NCBI GenBank assembly: GCA_025175895.1
Contig: CM045987.1
Location: 37,474,113 to 37,538,112, forward strand
Source of the DNA: Wurfbainia villosa
Lineage: Eukaryota > Streptophyta > Magnoliopsida > Zingiberales > Zingiberaceae
Direction of reading: 5' to 3'
Length of the DNA stretch: 64,000 bases
This document shows positions 56,466-64,000 of the stretch, one piece after another (the stretch's first letter is position 1; the number at the start of each line of letters is the position of its first letter). Both the position numbers and the translations under genes were made by a program. The notes under the pieces are model-generated. The model saw only the letters and a program-made list of their open reading frames with translations. It made no database searches and was not told the DNA's origin.

Positions 56466-59400
56466 TGTCACACCCTGAGAGTATGTCGTGCTGAAAAGCA
56501 AACGAATGACATCTCCCGTATATGTGGCAATATATCATGTTAATAAAAGGCCCGTTGTCCCACAACCACAACATAATAAGCAAATATATATATCAAACAT
56601 AGCGGAAAACATAAAACCACATACCCATAATCACACATACTGACATACAAATCCATAACCAACATAAGTGCATAACAACTGACAAATCCACAGTACCAAA
56701 CAATTCATAAAACTTCGGACACAAACATAAAGTCCACAACATAAAACAAAATCCACGGGAGGCACAGAAAAATGGAGATGGGATGGATCGCCGGCGAAGC
56801 TCCAAGCCGCCATAAAGACTTCTACCTGTTACCTAGGCGACAGAAAAACCCAGGGTCCGTACTGGTGAGAAAAACTCAGCAGGTAATAAGAGAGAACATG
56901 TAAATATATCAAATATCACATGTAATTCAATAGTATAATCTATAGGTACGACAGGTATACATCAGCATAATAATATACATACATGCATACCACTAAACAA
57001 TCTGAACAACAAAAGATACTGACATACCTGACAGTCAGCTACTCTACACTCATCCAACCTGAGCATATATCCACAATATAAGATATGAAGAGTACTACTA
57101 ACTCACACTACGTCATGATACGGGTCGAGGGTATTACAGTAACCGACCAACAAATATATAGGTACCCGGCCTACTACCATACAGAAAATGCAATAACATG
57201 TATGAATATGTACAAACAAATGCAACAAGCAATGTATATACAAATGCATCATCAGAGTAAGAATACATATAGACTGCATCTATATGTATACTAATCACAA
57301 TCATCCATGTATATATATATACATGCATATATGTATATATATATAGCAATATGCAAAACGTCGTATGATACGGCTATGCAGCATGCATGGTCATGCATGC
57401 GCACCCCTACTCGCTACCACGACCCCAGTGTGGCCTAGGTGGCACGACATGACAACTGTCCCAACTCAACCCCAACCACTGCTCTAGAGTGGCGGAGTGG
57501 GAAGTATGATCGAGTAACATATGATCGTAAAGATCTCGCTACACAACGGGGGTCCCTGCTACTGGCCACTCCGACTAACACTACCTATGAGTGGTCGAGT
57601 GCCACACACCCAGGACAACTACATGCAACTCCAACTTGCACCGTCTATAGTGGTAGAGTGCGGCACAACAAATACTCTACTTTCACACCAGTTACTCCTC
57701 TTGGAGTAACCTGGGAGGTAGGATGATTGACGACTCTCTCAACCCCAAGGGAGACTATGTCGTCAGTATGTATGCAAATGACATGAATGTACTATCACAC
57801 ATACAGACATCTACCACAGACTCTCTGTTCAACATAGAGGCATACCCATTTGATCAATACACTCTCTATCCTATAGAGAGTCGTACTCAATTGATCATAA
57901 CAAGATAGGACCACCAGTCCGTAGAGACACACTATTCACAACTAACCCGACCATTTACACAACACATGGTTGGTAATAAGTATGCAACATACGGGTATTG
58001 AAATAAATCCTACATTTAGGGCATTACCTATCCACGGATAACCTTTTACCCAATTTACAAATCAGGTCTTCATCCGTACTCCAACATCTACACCCTACTA
58101 AACATTTATAGATCTACTTACATCACATCTGTAACTCCTCAATCATGATAAAGGAAATGTGATATCAACATTTGAGCATATATAGCAAACGACAAGCATC
58201 AAGCACAAGATTAAATAAGAGCAGAGTCAAGATAATATGAACATATAAAATGATCATATCTATGTCTAAATATGAATGCAATTACAACTACCTGACCAGG
58301 GTAGGAAATTATCCACCTGCTGTAATGCTCGAAACAATGAAGTCCTCATGGCTGTAGACCTGTCTCGTATCTATGTCCTGCAAATATCATCAACTACAAT
58401 CAAAAACCAAGCACATGATAAATATATATAAATTCACTATTCTATCGTTTCTATATTCATGTCCCTTTACTGAAAATGAATTAGAAACCCAAATAGCCAA
58501 CTTAATTTGATGTAGTAAGATCACCAAACAATTAGTTATAAATCTAATCCATAATCATAACCCTCAAATTATAGCTACCCCATACTGCATATAACTTCAA
58601 TTCCATACCATGGATCTGTCCTACACTTATCCAATACAACCCCCTTTTGATTCGAGTATGGCTATCCAATCTGGATCAATCAGATTGTTTTGTAAGAAAT
58701 CCCTCTTCAGATCATCTTCCTCACCTAAAAATCATAATACATCACAACTCTATTAAAATCCTTGCCCATTTACAGTCAAGAACAGAGTGTCACCCAGCTC
58801 ATTCCACAACCTAGATTTTACAAAAATTCAAGGGCTTAATCCACCCTATTTGGAATTATCTGCTTAACCCATCTCCATCCACTGCTTCATAGTCGGCTCA
58901 ACTCTCCAATACCAGCCCATCACAACCACACAACCACTCTCACAACCCTTCATAGTTTCACCAGTTTAGGGATCTAACTATTGAAACACTTTGTTCAACC
59001 TAACACCCATCAGTTCCTCCCCACAATCCCATTTGGCCAAATATCCAACACCAGTCGCACAACACCCAAAATTCATCACGACAGCAATCGATCCATAGAT
59101 TCATAATGCACAGAAAAGAAAGAGGATGATCAAGACATATACCAGCTACACCGACAGCCAAGTAGAGGTCAAAAATCGCGATGGGAAGACTCGAAGATGG
59201 CTGCAAAAAGGGAAAGAAATTGTGTCGAAGATGGAACTCATCCCAAAATCTGGGAAGAAGAAGCTCGCCGTCGAAGGGAAGGAAGGTCGCCATCGAGCGA
59301 GCACGCTCGTAACGCCACCGACTCAAGCTCCCTCGCCCCTTGCCCACTCACTGCTCCCTCTCTCGACCGTAGAGGATGTCGAAGAACCACAGCCGCGGTG

Positions 59401-59745
59401 ACTTGTAGCAAGGGAGAACAAAGAAGGGCTCGGATCATCGCGGTGAAGAGGAGAGGAGGGGATCGCGAGTGAGGTAATGCATGGGAACAAAGGCGTGGTG
59501 AGAAATGAATCAGTTTCGTGGTGACAAAGAAGAGAAACCACAGAGACGTTCGGGAATAAAGAGCCACAGCGAGGATTGGGGAAGAAATGGCTCGGCATTA
59601 AGTGAGAAAATGGATTGGGGTTGATAATGGGTTGGATTTGATAACCCTATAAGATGTAAACCTTAATTCGATTAAACCCTTAACAATATGCCTAAGTTTA
59701 GGTTTAATTAATTCCCTAATCCTTTTTTTTTCACCGTATCTTACA
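56466..59745 (-). mobile_element. gypsy-type solo LTR b, complete
   Basis: 3280 bp. The minus strand starts TGTAAGATACGG and ends GGGTGTGACA, flanked by GACTA at 56461-56465 and 59746-59750. No internal region. The termini again suggest a Tekay/Del-type gypsy element; this is by ends only. The many short open frames show no domains. Confidence 0.88.
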
Positions 59746-59750
59746 GACTA

Positions 59751-60988
59751 GTTATAGGTCCTATCTAACCATTCTAAAAATAAAAAAAAAATACCTAAGC
59801 ATGCAAAGTCTAATTAATAGCACAAACAAATTTTGTACTAGCTCCCCCTGGACCATTGAATCGGTTCGGTCTTTTCACATAGTGGATTTGGTCCTTGGGA
59901 ACCCAGTACTTGTTAGATCCTAATTTAGAAATCAAAACGGTCTTAGTGACCCATGCTTGGACATGTTTTTTATTTTGTCTTACAATCGACATATACGACT
60001 TGTTAGTCATATTTGAGCTAAACTCAAGCCCGACCTTGTTGTACAAGGCCCTTTGCGATCCAAGTAAAAGGTCAAGTCTCTTGGATCCCAAAGTAAACCT
60101 TTCCAACGTATGTCTAAGGTCTTCGACTTGACTTTTCAAAAGTGACTTCTCAACTTCGAGCTTTTCAACTCAAGTTGAGTCCTCCCTTTGAACTTGACTA
60201 GTCGAAGAGGTTAGGGAGACCTCGTGTTTAAGGAGTTTAACCTCCTCAACTAAGTGACCCTTTTGAACCGGATGCGCTAAGTAAGAATTTTCTAGTTAAG
60301 AATTTAATTGCATTATATAATGTGCTAAGTAAAGATTGACTTACCTTAAGTGACCCTTTTGAACCGGATGCAGATCCATGGCTTGTCTTGAATAGCGACT
60401 CATCTTTGGATCCGGACTCAGACTCTTCCTCGAGTTCGGACTCTTGTTTGGGCTCGGTCGGCTTTTCCATGAAGATGAGGTCGTCGTCTTCCACCTCCGA
60501 TGATTCTTCCCAAGTAGCATTAAGTGCTTTCTTGGACTTGGGTGCTTTGTTCTTGAGTTTCGGACACTCCGACTTGATGTGTCTGAACTTGTTACATTCA
60601 AAACATCTAAAATTAGAATTAGATTTAGATTTACCTTGATTGATGGGTCATCTTCGGCTCTTGAGTTTAGTTCGGTTTCCATCTCAGGGTCTACCTCCGA
60701 CTTGTACTCATCATCTTCCTTAGGGGAGGTTTGTTTGTGGGCTTGTTCTTCGAACCTGCAAGTAAGGCAATACCTTTCTTGGGAACTGAATTAGACTGTT
60801 CATGGAGTTCAAATTTAGAAAATAATTCGTCTAGTCTAATTTTTGAAAGGTCCTTAGAAACCTTGTAGGCATCGACCATGGATTCCCATAAGGTAGTCCT
60901 AGGGAAAGCATTTAAAGCATACCTTATAAGGTCTCAATTTTCGACCCTTTGTCTGATGGCATGCAGGCTATTGATGATATCTTGAATT
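59751..60988 (-). pseudogene. gag: S3 gag
   Basis: Capsid segment (SMVDAYKVSKDLSKIRLDELF, shown in parts), CCHC knuckle CFECNKFRHIKSEC near 60570-60610, acidic Ser/Glu part, coiled coil, and a C-terminal tail with YWVPKDQIHYVKRP ending FVCAIN then TAG at about 59815. Frame changes occur near 60240 and 60680. The segment GTGACCCTTTTGAACCGGAT is duplicated (about 60253 and 60350). The N-terminal part is cut off by C6 at 60989. Confidence 0.88.
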
Positions 60989-61917
60989 TGTTGGGATGTA
61001 TACTGAAAGCCTAGCTCTTTTGTATGAACATCTTTATTTTGAAATAAGAATCACATGATCATTGTTTGCATATTTTTATGGTTATGCAATATTGTCTAAT
61101 ACCTTACATTGTAGATAACATGGTGTGTGGTGTCACACGGGAGATCATATTATCGGCTCCTTGTAAAGTATAAGTAAAGGCTCACAACCGAGATGGCTTT
61201 GGACAAACCATCGGAATGGTTGTAGTGTGATTTGGTATTGGTTTGTCTTGACCATAGAATCACACTAGTGCACTTTGTGTGTATTGAGCAGGACCGACAC
61301 AGAGGTGATTCGATTTATTGCTGACTACATAATCGAATCGGACCTCAGATATTATTTAGTACATGCTCTTAATCCCGATATAATAACGGGCACATATACT
61401 TGGTACTCATCTCTTTGATTTACCAATGGGCGAGATTTATAGATTAAATCGATAGACTCGGTAAGTTGGGAGATGATATTATTTAAATGGTGTGCCGTTG
61501 ATTATAGGAGGAAACCGTGTCCTATATATTAGGATGATGATGTCCCCTTGAGGAGCTCATAAGGTTCATCATGTAAACCCTGCAGGTGGACTTGGTCCGG
61601 CATGATGAAAAGGTTGAGTGGTACTACTCATGGAGTTAGATGTCGATTAATTAATGGTCAGTAAATTAATTAATTGACGGACATTCGAGATCTTAAACAC
61701 GGGGAGAAAATGTACAAATAATATATGGAGCCCATATTATCATATGGGGGTTGGTGAGGTAGATCAATGATGGACCTTTAGTGGATTGGACCATCATTAG
61801 TGGATTGGACTTTATGTGGGCTTGATCCATGGGTGGCCAAGACCCAACTCCTCCTCATGGTCCCTAATGTAGCCTATTAACACCTCATGATGCTTAGATC
61901 CAATGGATAGAAACAAA

Positions 61918-62027
61918 ACTCTAAGATCCATTGGTAGAGATTAAATCTCTAAGATCCGACGGTTGAGATTAAATCTCTAGATCCGACGGTTGAGATTAAA
62001 TCCCTTGAACCAATGGTGGAGATTAAA
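61918..62027 (+). repeat. 27/28-bp minisatellite, 4 units
   Basis: Two 28-bp units (extra A) followed by two 27-bp units with the GATCCGACGGTTGAGATTAA core; it ends about 20 bp before the TATA box. Confidence 0.93.
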
Positions 62028-62048
62028 CCAAGACTTATCCCTAAACTC

Positions 62049-62056
62049 TATATAAG
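62049..62056 (+). promoter_or_regulatory. TATA box of C6 5' LTR
   Basis: TATATAAG in AAACTCTATATAAGGGTGG; candidate promoter of C6. Confidence 0.65.
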
Positions 62057-63084
62057 GGTGGCTTAGGGATTGTTGGCGTGGAGAACACAAGGGATGAGGG
62101 GATTAGGGTTTGCTTCCTTTGGTGGCTAGGAATCCTAGTTGGTTTAGGATTGGGTTTGGTGGCTAGGGTTTTGGTAGAAAAAAGTGGGCGGCAACTATAG
62201 GAGATGTTCTTCTTCTTTCTAAGGGTTGGCCGGCCACTATGGTTCTCCTCTTTACCTTGGCTTGAGCTCATCATAATCTTTTTCCTCACTTCCATGGCCG
62301 GACACAAGGTGAGCTTGGATTAGGGTTAGGAAGCTTAGGGTTTAGGAGGTTTGGGTGGCACCAAATAAGGAAAGTTTCTTCCTTTCTTCTTCATGGTTTG
62401 GTGGCCGGCGCCCATATCACCTTCTCCAACCCTTGGACAGCATCTAAAGACCCCTTCTCCCTCTCCTTGGGTGGTGGAAACAAGACTAAGGGGTTTCCCT
62501 TGATGTCTTGGTCGGTTTCCACCATTATCTCCTTCTCCTTGTTGGCCGACGGCAAGCATTTCTTTTGTTTCTTGTTGGTTGGCCATAGGAAGGAGATGAG
62601 CCTTGTTTCTATTCTTCCTCTTGCTTTGGATGAGCAAGGAAGGAAGATGTGTGATCTAGGAGCTTCGACTTTTGGTAGAGCGTCGCCCACACGACGTCCG
62701 AAAGGAGGAAGGACATACATTAGAAGATCGAGAGGTATATCGATTCTCTAATTTTATATGTTACATGTTTATATTTGTTTTTCATTTATGAGCATGATAT
62801 ATTTCTGTGAATGGCTAAATAATATTTGGATCCCGAGCATAAACACAAAAACCGGCGATCCGGACATCGTCTATTCCGCGGCTACTCGTAGAATAGAGAA
62901 TGGTCGCTTGAACAACTAGTTTGTTCAAGTGACCTCTCTAAACGAATAGCACGACGATGACTTGGTTGCTTTGGAAATCCCTTTTGTCTAGGATTAAATT
63001 TTTTAATCCGGGGACATCGAAGGGATCACCATGGTCAAGCAACCGAGGTGAAGGGGAAGTTTCTCACGGATCAACCCCAACATT

Positions 63085-63096
63085 TGGTATCAGAGC
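63085..63096 (+). other. C6 primer binding site
   Basis: TGGTATCAGAGC two bases after the LTR end. Confidence 0.93.
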
Positions 63097-64000
63097 CAAG
63101 GTTTCCGGTTTTGTGTGTTTAGGATTCGGTTAAATTTTATGCACTTTTTCATATATTAAATGTGTCGGATAATAGTAGGATATGCGTAGCTTAACTCTTT
63201 GGTTGCAGGCATAAGATTCCACTATTATGGCATGTGTGTGTATGTGATTGTATGTGTGTAAATGTTTATTTTGTTGAATCCTCGGGGTTGACGAGGCTAG
63301 TATTTAGTTTTTGTAAATTAAATATGGCATTGTTTAGCCGCTCTTTATTTTATTTTACTTTCGATCTAGATTTCATGTACACTCCCTCGTGGAGTATAGG
63401 ATCGATGGATGTAAATTAAAATAGGAGCTCGGATCTCCGGATGGCTCGTACATGGCGTAGGAGGAGCGGACGAGATGGCGATGCGACGGGAGCCATATTG
63501 AAGACAAAGGCCATAATAGTTGGAAAATAATTTATTTTTCATATTTATTGCTTTTTGTTTGATATGCATGTCGTAGGAAAATTCCTCATTTTTAATTTAC
63601 TAAGTGGGAGAGGGATATTTTAATTAATTCCCGCGGCCTCCATTACAATTTGACGTGTGATGCAACAAACTTGCGTGTCGGCTCTGAGTGCCTTCCTCCC
63701 TGCGGATGAGTTTGTTTGCGGATCACTAGGTCAAATAATGGTTATAGGAAATTATCTAGGAGCGTGTGTACTTCCACAGTGGTAAGGCACATAATCCAAA
63801 ATAATTCCCTTAGTATCGTGTAATGGTGCACACTTAGATGCAAATAAAAAGTATCCTCCCCATCGGAGTCACTGCTTTTATTTGTAGGGCCAAAGAGGAA
63901 CCAACTATTAATTTTATTTGTCAAAAAGTAAGGTTGACAAGATAATAAAATTAATGGGTAAAACCTCCTCTTACAAATGTAGAATTCGTATACGTCCACA
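63097..64000 (+). other. C6 untranslated leader (to window end)
   Basis: Aligned with the C5 leader from 41043, including AAGTGGGAGAGGGA near 63604 and the antisense open frame (63742-63999). No sense coding region before the window ends. Confidence 0.8.

Larger units (their letters stand above)
52854..59375 (-). repeat. inverted duplication, arm 2
   Basis: Reverse copy of 24841-31405. It ends at a TGGTTCT word (52854) and an AGAGG word (59371-59375). S3 sequence continues on the left and the complete LTR b continues on the right, so this arm is in its original context and arm 1 is the derived one. Confidence 0.93.
49096..60988 (-). mobile_element. SIRE-like B element S3
   Basis: Minus strand: 3' LTR (49096-50134), RNase H, RT, integrase (split by a family-C solo LTR), protease, spacer (split by gypsy LTR b), and gag to 60988, where C6 begins. 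It is the source-like arm of the inverted duplication because its LTR b is complete with both duplications. Several nonsense codons in pol. Confidence 0.9.
60989..63082 (+). repeat. C6 5' LTR
   Basis: 2094 bp, TGTTGGGATG ... AACCCCAACA. It has the minisatellite (four units) and TATA box in the usual place. Open frames at 62041-62751 are chance frames of the transcribed LTR part. Confidence 0.94.
60989..64000 (+). mobile_element. copia family-C element C6, 5' end
   Basis: Full 5' LTR, primer site and most of the leader. Gag would start just beyond the window by comparison with C5. It is inserted in S3 gag; GAATT (60984-60988) is the expected left target duplication. Confidence 0.92.

Noticed and set aside
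59126..59598. Overlapping frames near the start of gypsy LTR b, similar to 24.8-25.2 kb
   Set aside because: Frames differ between the two copies through indels, and the similarity is explained by the inverted duplication.

Overview
This window is plant nuclear DNA and consists almost entirely of LTR retrotransposons, most of them decayed and inserted into one another. I see no cellular gene, tRNA, rRNA, bacterial gene or CRISPR array. Plant origin follows from the protein families (Ty1-copia gag-pol, SIRE-type copia with a post-pol ORF, Athila-type gag) and from primer sites complementary to plant initiator-Met tRNA (TGGTATCAGAGC). The species cannot be told; a large-genome flowering plant is the safe statement. 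Family names below are working labels. Lineages are inferred from remembered family motifs, not from a search.

Left part (1-24.84 kb). A decayed copia element, X (+ strand, 1-2033 and 15903-18561), was split between its integrase and RT by a nearly complete SIRE-like element, S1 (- strand, 2034-15902, target duplication CAACA). S1 has both LTRs, primer site, polypurine tract, gag, pol and an envelope-like post-pol ORF. The gag of S1 was later split by a 3.5-kb solo LTR of gypsy type (10446-13943, duplication CTTCC), whose middle is made of four tandem arrays. X abuts an Athila-like Ty3-gypsy element (- strand, 18562-24840) with gag, protease and an ORF1-type protein but no RT or integrase. 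That element carries a solo LTR of copia family C (20801-23200, duplication CTTCC).

Middle and right (24.84-64 kb). SIRE-like family B is present as S5 (+), S2 (-), S4 (-, gag only) and S3 (-). Copia family C is present as C5 (+, 40498-48118, nearly complete), C6 (+, from 60989, running out of the window) and several solo LTRs. A gypsy-type LTR b appears twice. The main structural result is that about 24841-31405 and 52854-59375 are inverted copies of one 6.5-kb segment. Both arms hold the same gypsy LTR b and the same 1821-bp family-C solo LTR at the same sites with the same target duplications, so the segment was copied after those insertions.

Functioning: S1 and C5 are the most complete elements, but each has stop codons and frameshifts in pol. 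The intact regulatory parts are LTR promoters (TATA boxes), primer sites and polypurine tracts. Items of most interest are the inverted duplication, a conserved spacer of about 570 bp between gag and protease in family B that could be an intron, a 27-bp minisatellite of variable copy number just upstream of the family-C TATA box, and a CGATCG-rich block that differs between the two S1 LTRs.
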